Assembly: GCA_003224075.1 (NCBI GenBank)
Contig: QHYF01000233.1
Location: 1-5,875, forward strand
DNA from: Acidobacteriota bacterium
Lineage (GTDB): Bacteria > Acidobacteriota > Terriglobia > Acidiferrales > UBA7541
DNA: 5,875 nt
Direction of reading: 5' to 3'
A program made the translations under genes and the position numbers. Shown here piece after piece: positions 1-5,097 of the stretch (the stretch's first letter is position 1; each line of letters opens with the position of its first letter). The notes beneath the pieces are model-generated. The model was not told the DNA's origin, ran no database searches, and was given only the letters and a program-made list of their open reading frames with translations.

Positions 1-130
1 CGACGTCGCCGATCACGGCGATGACTTCACAGCCATAATTCTCCTTGAGCCAGGGAATAATGATGGAGGTATCGAGCCCTCCAGAGTAGGCAAGCACGAC
101 TTTTTTTGGCTTATTCAGTTGCGTTTTCAC
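1..130 (-). CDS. argG: Argininosuccinate synthase, N-terminal fragment (runs off left edge)
   Basis: Only the first 43 codons are present; the gene continues past base 1. ArgG joins citrulline and aspartate with ATP to give argininosuccinate in the cytoplasm, the penultimate step of arginine synthesis. The visible residues hold the family's N-type ATP pyrophosphatase P-loop, SGGLDTS at residues 16-22, preceded by the KKVVLAY strand (9-15) and followed by PWLKENYGCEVIAV (26-39), all typical of bacterial ArgG. The start is GTG at 128-130. It places the P-loop at the usual distance from the N-terminus and has a purine-rich site just upstream. No other in-frame ATG, GTG or TTG lies close upstream. 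It is the last visible gene of the operon and the only one separated from its neighbour by a sizeable gap (about 100 nt after argF). Identification is firm; only completeness is unknown. Confidence 0.96.
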   Translation of the reverse strand, partial: MKTQLNKPKKVVLAYSGGLDTSIIIPWLKENYGCEVIAVIGDV

Positions 131-133
131 AAA

Positions 134-142
134 CCCTCTCTT
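134..142 (-). promoter_or_regulatory. Ribosome binding site of argG
   Basis: On the minus strand AAGAGAGGG ends three bases (TTT) before the GTG codon at 130-128. It is the best anti-Shine-Dalgarno match nearby and supports GTG as the argG start. argG thus has its own initiation site, unlike argB and argD, whose starts overlap the preceding stop codon. Confidence 0.6.
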
Positions 143-146
143 GTGT

Positions 147-189
147 CGGCTGGCAGCCGCGATGGGACGCCCGACCGGGCCGGCGCCCC
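147..189 (-). other. GC-rich structured element in the argF-argG intercistronic gap
   Basis: The roughly 100-nt gap between argF and argG contains two symmetrical pieces. Read as minus-strand RNA, GGGGCGCC (189-182) can pair with GGCGUCCC (171-164) in an 8-bp stem with one G-U pair and a 10-nt loop. On the plus strand the fourth pair would be A against C, so the transcribed strand folds better. Next to it, 147-159 is a 13-base palindrome, CGGCTG-G-CAGCCG. No U-run follows on the minus strand, so it does not look like an intrinsic terminator. It could be a transcript-processing or attenuating structure, or one copy of a dispersed palindromic repeat. No second copy was noticed in this window. 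The pairing is seen; the function is not known. Confidence 0.45.
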
Positions 190-232
190 TACAAATGCGA
201 TTCGAAACAGCGCGGAGACGAGCATCGATAGA

Positions 233-1183
233 TCAGAACAAAGTGTGCAGGATGGCCTTCTGCACGTACATGCGATTTTCGGACTGATCGAGGGCGACGG
301 ATTGTGGACCGTCGAGCACTTCGGGCGTGACTTCCAGGCCGCGGTGCGCTGGAAGGCAGTGCATGAACACGGCGTCCGGCGCAGCAAGCGACATCAGCCC
401 GGCATTTACTTGATAAGGCTGGAACACGGCGTTGCGCACTTTCTCCTCGGCTTCGAAGCCCATGCTGGTCCAAGAATCGGTGTAGACCGCCATGGCGCCG
501 CTGACAGCTTCGCGCGGGTCAGTCAGGAGTTCGATCTTGGCGCGAGTTTCGCGGGCCACGCGCTTCCCGTCAGCAAGCACCTCGGGGGCCGGCGCGTAGT
601 TCGGCGGCGTGGCGATGCGCAGATGAACGCCAAGACGGGCTGCCAGACAGATCAACGAGTGGCAGACGTTGTTGCCGTCGCCGACGTAAGCGAGCTTGAA
701 GCCGCGCAAAGCGCCAAATTTTTCTTCCAAGGTGAAGAAATCCGCCAGCGCCTGGCAAGGATGAAACCTGTCGGAAAGGGCGTTGATCACCGGGATGCCG
801 GCGGTCGCGGCCATTTCTTCAAGGACGCGCTGGTGGTAAACGCGCGCGACGATGCCCTGCACCCAGCGTTCGAGGTTCCGCGCAACATCGGCGATGGACT
901 CGCGAGCGCCGAGAGACGCGGAAGCCTGCGTATGGTCGAGGAAGACCACCGAGCCGCCCATGCTCTGAATGCCGACATCGAAGGTGACACGCGTGCGCAG
1001 CGACGGCTTCTCGAAAATGAGGGCGATGAATTTGCCCTGCAGCGTCGAAGCGTAACGGCCTGGGCGGGCTTTAATATCCGCGGAGAGATGGAGCAATTCG
1101 CGCGTATGCGCGGGACTCCATTCCGCTCCGGTGAGGAGATCGTTCGATAAAGAAATAGGCGCAACGAGAGTCGTCGTCGTCAT
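233..1183 (-). CDS. argF: Ornithine carbamoyltransferase
   Basis: This 316-residue protein transfers the carbamoyl group of carbamoyl phosphate to ornithine, giving citrulline. The length is normal for anabolic OTCases. Visible motifs in order: the carbamoyl-phosphate loop EKPSLRTR (58-65, family form SxRTR), HPCQALAD (141-148), the nucleotide-fold-like GDGNNVCHSL (168-177), the ornithine-side DSWTSMG (236-242), and HCLPAHRG with the active-site Cys (275-282). HCLPAHRG and SMG favour ornithine as substrate over N-acetyl- or N-succinylornithine, whose enzymes differ in these loops; this is family knowledge, not proof. The oddity is Ser237 where DVW is usual. The ATG at 1183 lies three bases after the argD stop, and AAGG just before that stop serves as ribosome site, so translation is probably coupled to argD. 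The following gap to argG holds a structured element. Confidence 0.96.
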   Translation of the reverse strand: MTTTTLVAPISLSNDLLTGAEWSPAHTRELLHLSADIKARPGRYASTLQGKFIALIFEKPSLRTRVTFDVGIQSMGGSVVFLDHTQASASLGARESIADVARNLERWVQGIVARVYHQRVLEEMAATAGIPVINALSDRFHPCQALADFFTLEEKFGALRGFKLAYVGDGNNVCHSLICLAARLGVHLRIATPPNYAPAPEVLADGKRVARETRAKIELLTDPREAVSGAMAVYTDSWTSMGFEAEEKVRNAVFQPYQVNAGLMSLAAPDAVFMHCLPAHRGLEVTPEVLDGPQSVALDQSENRMYVQKAILHTLF

Positions 1184-1186
1184 TTT

Positions 1187-1193
1187 TCACCTT
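1187..1193 (-). promoter_or_regulatory. Ribosome binding site of argF, overlapping the argD stop
   Basis: On the minus strand AAGGTGA runs through the argD stop codon (TGA) and is followed by AAA and the argF ATG. The anti-Shine-Dalgarno match AAGG sits six bases from the ATG. A ribosome terminating on argD would cover the argF start, which fits coupled synthesis of the two enzymes. Confidence 0.6.
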
Positions 1194-2539
1194 GCCGCGG
1201 CACGGGCAACGCGCTGCGGATTCGCGGACTTACCGGAAACCGGAGCGGCAGCCTGCCGTGAAGTTGTTGCAAGAACGAGTTCGAAGAGGCGGAGAAATTC
1301 GCGCACCTGCGCGCGAGTAATGATGAAGGGCGGCAGCAGGCGTAACGTGAAGTCGTGGGTGCAGTTGATCAGCAAACCGCGCCGCATGGCTTCGGCGACA
1401 AAAGGAGCGCCTTCGACGGTGAGTTCGACACCGATCATCAGGCCTTCGCCGCGGATTTCGCGGATGAAGCTGAATTTGGCGGCGAGCTTCGCGAGACCCT
1501 CGCGCAACTCCGCGCCGCGCACGCGGATATTCTCGAGAAGTTCCTGGCCCTCGACGACGCTGAGAAATTCGAGCGCAACGGCGCAAGCCAGCGGGCCGCC
1601 GCCAAGGGTGGTGCCGTGCATGCCGGGAGAGACGCGAGAAGCAACCGCCTCGGTCGTGAGAATGGCGCCGAGCGGAAGGCCGGCCGCCAGAGGCTTGGCG
1701 ACCAGAACGATGTCCGGCTTCGAAGAAAACTTCTGGCAGCCGAAATAGCGGCCGGTGCGGCCGAGCCCGCATTGAATCTCATCGGCAATCAGAAGGGCAT
1801 CATGCTTGGTCGCGAGTTCCCGAGCGCGATTCCAGAAGGCTTCGCTGACCGGATAGATCCCGCCTTCGCCCTGAATCGCTTCGAGGAGAATGGCACAGAC
1901 GGTATCGTCGAATTTCGATTCGAGATCAGCGACGTCGTTGAAGCGGATGAACTCCGCCCCGGGAACAACGGGACCGAAGGGCAAGCGGTATTTTTCCGTG
2001 GAGGTAACACTGATGGCGCCAAAAGTGCGTCCATGAAAAGAATTTTCCAAGGCCAAAAACCGTTGTTTCTTCGCGGCTGTGCCAGCAGGTTCGTCCGGTT
2101 GACGCCCATAAAGGCGCGCAAGCTTCATCGCGCCATCGATTGCTTCGGTGCCGCTGTTGGAGAAGAACGCGCGATTGAGTCCCGACCATGCGGCAAGTTT
2201 GCGCGCAAGGGGACCCTGAAAGGCGTTGTGATAGAGATTTGAAACGTGAATGGCGCGTGCGGCCTCGCGGCGGATGACCTTAACGATGCGCGGATGCGCG
2301 TGGCCGAGCGCATTCACGGCAATGCCGCCAAGAAAATCGAGGTACTTTTTGCCGGAGGCGTCGTAGACGTAAGCGCCGCGCCCATGGGTCATGACCACGG
2401 GCTGACGCTTGTAGGTGGGCAGAAGAAACTGCTCGGCGTCGAGCAAACGCGTGTCGGGTTTAGCGGCCCGCGCCGGCGACTCTCCCGGTTTAGGGAAGGG
2501 ACGCGTCACGGATTTGATCTTGGAAGCAGCGGGCATCAT
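1187..2539 (-). CDS. argD: Acetylornithine aminotransferase (class III PLP enzyme)
   Basis: This 450-residue protein converts N-acetylglutamate semialdehyde plus glutamate to N2-acetylornithine and 2-oxoglutarate, using pyridoxal phosphate. Landmarks: FLGGIAVNALGHAHP (69-83), the phosphate-binding NSGTEA (128-133), ENSFHGRTFG (165-174), EAIQGEGG (220-227), ADEIQCGLGRTG (252-263) with the PLP-contacting Asp253, the Schiff-base Lys282 in AKPLAAGLPLGA, HGTTLGGGPLACA (308-320) and the substrate-carboxylate Arg400 in LRLLPP. It is about 40-50 residues longer than usual for ArgD: roughly 35 charged, Pro-rich residues precede the fold and about 20 Ala/Arg-rich residues follow it. Both tails look disordered. 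Two ATGs are adjacent (2539 and 2536); I used the first, which overlaps the argB stop as ATGA. Only a weak GGTGG lies upstream, so coupling to argB is likely. A role in lysine or succinylarginine metabolism is possible for the family, but the operon points to arginine. Confidence 0.95.
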   Translation of the reverse strand: MMPAASKIKSVTRPFPKPGESPARAAKPDTRLLDAEQFLLPTYKRQPVVMTHGRGAYVYDASGKKYLDFLGGIAVNALGHAHPRIVKVIRREAARAIHVSNLYHNAFQGPLARKLAAWSGLNRAFFSNSGTEAIDGAMKLARLYGRQPDEPAGTAAKKQRFLALENSFHGRTFGAISVTSTEKYRLPFGPVVPGAEFIRFNDVADLESKFDDTVCAILLEAIQGEGGIYPVSEAFWNRARELATKHDALLIADEIQCGLGRTGRYFGCQKFSSKPDIVLVAKPLAAGLPLGAILTTEAVASRVSPGMHGTTLGGGPLACAVALEFLSVVEGQELLENIRVRGAELREGLAKLAAKFSFIREIRGEGLMIGVELTVEGAPFVAEAMRRGLLINCTHDFTLRLLPPFIITRAQVREFLRLFELVLATTSRQAAAPVSGKSANPQRVARAAAR

Positions 2540-3387
2540 GCCACCGAAAGCGCGGCCTGCGCCGTGGACAAAGGTTCGCGCAGGACGCGCGTGCCGGGGA
2601 TCAAGGGTAAGGCGTCAGCGGCACCTGCCTCCGCTGCGTGTGACGCGAGCAACAATGCGCCTGGTGAGGCTCCACCAACGATGCGGACCTCACGGACGCC
2701 GCCTTCAATAGCGCGCTTGGCGGCTTCGAGTTTCAAGACCATGCCGCCGGAAACAACGCGGCACAAGACCAAACGTTCGATTTCTTCGCAAGTGACAGCG
2801 GAAAGAACACGCTCTCCGTCAAGCACGCCGGCAACATCGGTGAGATAGATCAACTGATCGGCGTTGAGGAATTCCGCGCAAGCGGCGGCCATATGATCGG
2901 CATTGATGTTGTACAACTCGTTGTCCGGCCCCAGGCCAAGGCAGGGAGCGACGGGCAGGAACCCTTCGCGCCAGAGCGATTCGATAAATTGGGCGTTCAA
3001 TCCGGTGAGATAGCCGACGAAACCCAGGCGGCCTTCGACTTCATCGTGGACCATGGGTTCCGCGGTGAAGCATTGCGCATCCGCGGCGGAGATTCCGATG
3101 GATGGCTGGCCTTCCGCAGAAATAGCCGCGGCCAGCTTCTTATTCAGATAACCGGCAAAGACCATGACGGCCACATCGCGTGTTTCGCGGTCGGTGACGC
3201 GCAAACCAGCGACAAATTTGCTCTCGATGTCCATGCGCTTGAGCGTGGCGGTGAAAAGGCGGCCGCCGCCATGAACGACGAGAATCTCGTGGCTTTCCCG
3301 CGCGAGCGCCGCAACTTGCCGCGCCAGAGCGCCGATCGTAGCGTCGTCTTCGAGCAATGCACCTGCGAACTTGATGACGATTCTCAT
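2536..3387 (-). CDS. argB: Acetylglutamate kinase
   Basis: This 283-residue amino acid kinase phosphorylates N-acetylglutamate with ATP, the second step of the pathway. Motifs: catalytic Lys6 in VIKFAGALL, HGGG (39-42), GLRVTD (61-66) with substrate-binding Arg63, YNINAD (159-164) with Asn160 and Asp164, LTDVAGVLD (182-190), and SGGMVLKLEAA (213-223) with Lys219. These positions align with the catalytic residues known in E. coli NAGK (Lys8, Arg66, Asn158, Asp162, Lys217). Oddities: the usual KxGG reads K-F-A-G, so Ala8 replaces the first Gly, and the loop normally reading G-SG-DG is GISAADA (98-104). Lys6 comes almost at once, so the N-terminal helix that makes hexameric NAGKs arginine-sensitive is absent. 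The ATG overlaps the argC stop (ATGA). The nearest good purine tract, GAGGAG, is 14 nt upstream and part of a small GAGG/CCTC hairpin, so initiation probably depends on coupling. Confidence 0.95.
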   Translation of the reverse strand: MRIVIKFAGALLEDDATIGALARQVAALARESHEILVVHGGGRLFTATLKRMDIESKFVAGLRVTDRETRDVAVMVFAGYLNKKLAAAISAEGQPSIGISAADAQCFTAEPMVHDEVEGRLGFVGYLTGLNAQFIESLWREGFLPVAPCLGLGPDNELYNINADHMAAACAEFLNADQLIYLTDVAGVLDGERVLSAVTCEEIERLVLCRVVSGGMVLKLEAAKRAIEGGVREVRIVGGASPGALLLASHAAEAGAADALPLIPGTRVLREPLSTAQAALSVA

Positions 3388-4415
3388 TGAAGTGAGGTTT
3401 GCTCCTCGATCCCCAGCATATGATTGAAATTCTGCACGGCCTGTCCGGCAGCGCCTTTGCCAAGATTGTCAAGACAGGAGACGACGACCAAACGACGGCC
3501 GGACTTGTCCAGGGCAAAGCCGATGTCGCAGAAATTGGTGTGCGCGACGTGCTGCAACTCCGGCAGAGTGCCGGCGGCCCAGATCCGCACCATGGGACGG
3601 CCCGCGTAGAACCGGCGGTAAAGCACCTCCACGTCTGCGGCGGTTTGCGGCTGCTCGAGGGTGACGTAGATGGTGGAAAGAATGCCCCGCGCCAGAGGCG
3701 ACAGGTGGGTCGAAAAAACCACTTGCTCCTCCGTCAGGCCCGTGTGGTCAAGAATTTCCGGCGTGTGGCGGTGCGTGAAGAGGCCATAGGCCTTGAAATT
3801 CTCATCCACCTCGACAAAGTGGAGATCGCGGCGCGGGTCTTTGCCGGCGCCACTGGCGCCGGATTTGCAATCGCAAATGACGCTGGTGTCAGGAGCGATC
3901 CATCGTGCCTGAGTGAGAGGCCGCAGGGCAAGAATCACGCTGGTGGCATAGCAGCCGGGATTGGCAACCAAGCGAGCGGTCGCAATTTCGCTAGCGTAAA
4001 GTTCAGGAATGCCATAGACAGCCTCGCTGAGCCATTCGGCAGGGGGAGCGGCCAGCTTGTACCAGGTTGTAAGAGTTTCCGCGGAGCGAAAACGGAATGC
4101 GCCGCTCAAATCCACGACGCGGAGACCCGCTTCGACCAGCGAGGGAGCCAATTCCGCAGAGACCTCATGCGGAGTGGCGAGAAACGCCGTGCCCGCGCCG
4201 CTCGAAGCGATGGCGTCAACGGAAAGTGTGCGAAGAGGCGCTTCGCCCCAGCCACGGAACTGCGGGAAAAGCTCGGCGAGACACTTCGCGCCATTCGTTT
4301 CGCGAAGGTAGAAGGCGGGCGGCTGAACCGCCGGGTGACGCAGAAGAATCCGCGCCAGTTCGAGACCGGTATAGCCGGTGACACCGACGACGGCGATTTG
4401 GCGAGGATCTCTCAT
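3384..4415 (-). CDS. argC: N-acetyl-gamma-glutamyl-phosphate reductase
   Basis: This 343-residue protein performs the NADPH-dependent reduction of N-acetylglutamyl phosphate to the semialdehyde. The N-terminal Rossmann fold opens with VVGVTGYTG (9-17). VDLSGAFRFR (101-110) and AVYGIPELY (132-140) follow, then the nucleophile Cys155 in ANPGCYATS. SGASGAGK (185-192), the HRHTPEI segment with the probable catalytic His217, and NLGKGAAGQAVQNFN (317-331) complete the type 1 ArgC signature. The length is typical. The start at 4415 is one base after the argR stop (TGAAATG) and overlaps the argB start at its end, consistent with one polycistronic mRNA. No strong Shine-Dalgarno sequence precedes it; instead a GC stem with a UUCG loop lies 8 bases upstream, inside the end of argR. 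No internal damage is seen. Confidence 0.96.
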   Translation of the reverse strand: MRDPRQIAVVGVTGYTGLELARILLRHPAVQPPAFYLRETNGAKCLAELFPQFRGWGEAPLRTLSVDAIASSGAGTAFLATPHEVSAELAPSLVEAGLRVVDLSGAFRFRSAETLTTWYKLAAPPAEWLSEAVYGIPELYASEIATARLVANPGCYATSVILALRPLTQARWIAPDTSVICDCKSGASGAGKDPRRDLHFVEVDENFKAYGLFTHRHTPEILDHTGLTEEQVVFSTHLSPLARGILSTIYVTLEQPQTAADVEVLYRRFYAGRPMVRIWAAGTLPELQHVAHTNFCDIGFALDKSGRRLVVVSCLDNLGKGAAGQAVQNFNHMLGIEEQTSLQ

Positions 4416-4416
4416 T

Positions 4417-4887
4417 TCACGCGCGGCCCCGAAGCGGCCGGCTGACCAAGGCTTCGATTTTCTTTTGGAGGGATTCCCGCGATCTTTTGCTGGGCGTAAT
4501 GATCAAGACGGTGTCATCGCCGGCGACAGTTCCGGCGGTTTCCGTAAATTTCGCGCCATCGACGGCGGCGGCCAGAGGCTGAGCGCCGCCGGGAGGAGTT
4601 TTGAGGACAAGCAGATTCTCCGCCGGCCGGATATCGAGAAGAAATTCGCCCAGGGCGCGCGCCAGCGGCGGCAGCGGCGTGGATTCTTCCGGCAAGACGG
4701 CTTCGGACTTATAGCCTTCGTGAGTCTTCACCAGGCGGAGTTCCTGCAGGTCGCGGGAAAGGGTGGCCTGGGTGACGCGCAGCTTTTGCGCGGCCAAGCG
4801 GCGGCGCAGCTCCTCCTGACTGGCGATGCGCTGGTCCGTGACCAGGCGAAGGATCTGGCCGTGCCGAAATGTTTTGCCCATGCTCAT
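4417..4887 (-). CDS. argR: Arginine repressor ArgR
   Basis: This is the arginine-responsive transcription regulator, hexameric in characterised members. Numbering from the ATG at 4887 gives 156 residues, a normal length. The N-terminal winged helix-turn-helix spans about residues 5-55 (KTFRHGQILRLV, SQEELRRRL, then the recognition helix VTQATLSRDLQEL with SRDL at 44-47). The C-terminal domain has PGGAQPLAAAVD (99-110) and GTVAGDDTVLI (119-129), whose Asp124 and Asp125 match the arginine-binding Asp pair of E. coli ArgR. An in-frame ATG at 4926 would add 13 residues, but it overlaps the predicted -10 box and operator and has no ribosome site, so I rejected it. The ATG two codons further in (4881) is an alternative start. 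Neither 4887 nor 4881 has a clear Shine-Dalgarno sequence at normal spacing; a GAGAGG lies 18 nt upstream, inside a hairpin. As first gene of the operon it is probably autoregulated. Confidence 0.93.
   Translation of the reverse strand: MSMGKTFRHGQILRLVTDQRIASQEELRRRLAAQKLRVTQATLSRDLQELRLVKTHEGYKSEAVLPEESTPLPPLARALGEFLLDIRPAENLLVLKTPPGGAQPLAAAVDGAKFTETAGTVAGDDTVLIITPSKRSRESLQKKIEALVSRPLRGRA
4424..4440 (-). promoter_or_regulatory. UUCG-capped stem-loop just upstream of the argC start
   Basis: On the minus strand CGGCC (4440-4436) pairs with GGCCG (4428-4424). After one bulged G, a further C-G pair closes a UUCG loop, a very stable tetraloop class. It lies in the last codons of argR, 8 bases before the argC ATG. 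A terminating ribosome would melt it, so it could tie argC initiation to argR translation or mark an mRNA processing boundary. The sequence also encodes the Arg/Pro-rich end of ArgR, so chance is a real alternative. Confidence 0.35.
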
Positions 4888-4893
4888 GATGGT

Positions 4894-4909
4894 GAGGCGA
4901 GCCCGCCTC
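4894..4909 (-). promoter_or_regulatory. GC hairpin at the predicted 5' end of the arg operon mRNA
   Basis: On the minus strand GAGGCG (4909-4904) and CGCCTC (4899-4894) form a perfect 6-bp stem with loop GGCT. With the promoter call, transcription should begin near 4911, so the hairpin would start about two bases from the mRNA end and stop six bases before the argR ATG at 4887. The only Shine-Dalgarno-like run, AGAGAGG, is partly inside the stem. It might protect the 5' end or limit argR translation. The stem is seen; the role is inferred. Confidence 0.45.
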
Positions 4910-4911
4910 TC

Positions 4912-4925
4912 TGTATTTTTATACA
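4912..4925. promoter_or_regulatory. Candidate ARG box (ArgR operator)
   Basis: TGTATAAAAATACA is a perfect inverted repeat (TGTAT/ATACA) around four A bases. Against the E. coli-type ARG box core TGAATWWWWATTCA it matches 12 of 14 positions, and the two mismatches are symmetrical. The flanking CA upstream and G downstream keep it close to the Bacillus form as well. It covers the -10 box of the argR promoter, the expected position for repression by steric block. A second, poorer candidate, TGAGTATGCAATTA (4941-4928, 9 of 14), lies upstream and partly between the -35 and -10 boxes. Its centre is 16 bp away rather than the usual 21. Confidence 0.72.
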
Positions 4926-4947
4926 TGTAATTGCATACTCATGTCAA
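4918..4947 (-). promoter_or_regulatory. Sigma70-type promoter of the argRCBDFG operon
   Basis: On the minus strand a perfect -35 hexamer TTGACA (4947-4942) is followed, after 18 bases, by TATAAA (4923-4918), five of six matches to TATAAT. The predicted start of transcription is around 4911-4909. The stretch is AT-rich in an otherwise GC-rich window and lies directly ahead of the first operon gene. The spacer is one base over the optimum. The ARG-box palindrome overlaps the -10. Confidence 0.75.
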
Positions 4948-4995
4948 TGGATTTTAGAAAGTTTTTTGCCCGCGGCGGCAAGACGGAGGCCCGGG

Positions 4996-5076
4996 ATGCC
5001 GGAGGAGCGACCATGTAAGATTCGCAGCACCGGCCGCGATGGGCACTGGATTTTATGCGGCGGGGATGTAACCTAA
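4996..5076 (+). CDS. Possible 26-residue small ORF or leader peptide
   Basis: The ATG at 4996 has a strong ribosome site, GGAGG (4985-4989), six bases upstream, better than that of any other plus-strand start here. The product (MPEERPCKIRST... ending CGGDVT) has two Cys residues, 7 and 21, no signal peptide and no membrane segment. I do not recognise it. It ends at TAA 5074-5076, in the same frame as the next gene, which starts 21 bases later and has no clear ribosome site. It could be a small protein, a leader peptide that delivers ribosomes to that gene, or the upstream part of one longer reading frame interrupted by the TAA. A second strong GGAGGAG (5001-5007) inside it points at an ATG-TAA pair in another frame. 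Confidence 0.35.
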   Translation: MPEERPCKIRSTGRDGHWILCGGDVT

Positions 5077-5097
5077 TCCTGCGGCACCACGGGCCCA

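Noticed and set aside
164..189. Intrinsic terminator after argF
   Set aside because: A GC stem is present, but no U-run follows it on the minus strand, and argG continues the same pathway downstream.
119..1150. Long plus-strand open frame of 343 codons
   Set aside because: It is antisense to argF, lacks any recognisable domain and its composition mirrors the opposite coding strand. GC-rich genes often leave such open frames.
1355..2242. Plus-strand open frame of 295 codons opposite argD
   Set aside because: Antisense shadow of a gene with clear family motifs; no recognisable protein features and no reason to prefer it.
3399..4445. Plus-strand open frame of 348 codons opposite argC
   Set aside because: Spans almost exactly the argC coding region on the other strand, the pattern of a composition artefact, and has no recognisable domain.
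4931..4960. Plus-strand promoter for the small genes (TTGCAT, then TAGAAA)
   Set aside because: The -10 matches only four of six bases and the whole stretch is AT-rich because of the argR promoter; too weak to annotate.
4378..5076. Plus-strand open frame of 232 codons opposite argR
   Set aside because: Most of it is argR antisense and passes through the operator and promoter. Only its last 26 codons, which have their own strong ribosome site, are kept as a separate candidate.
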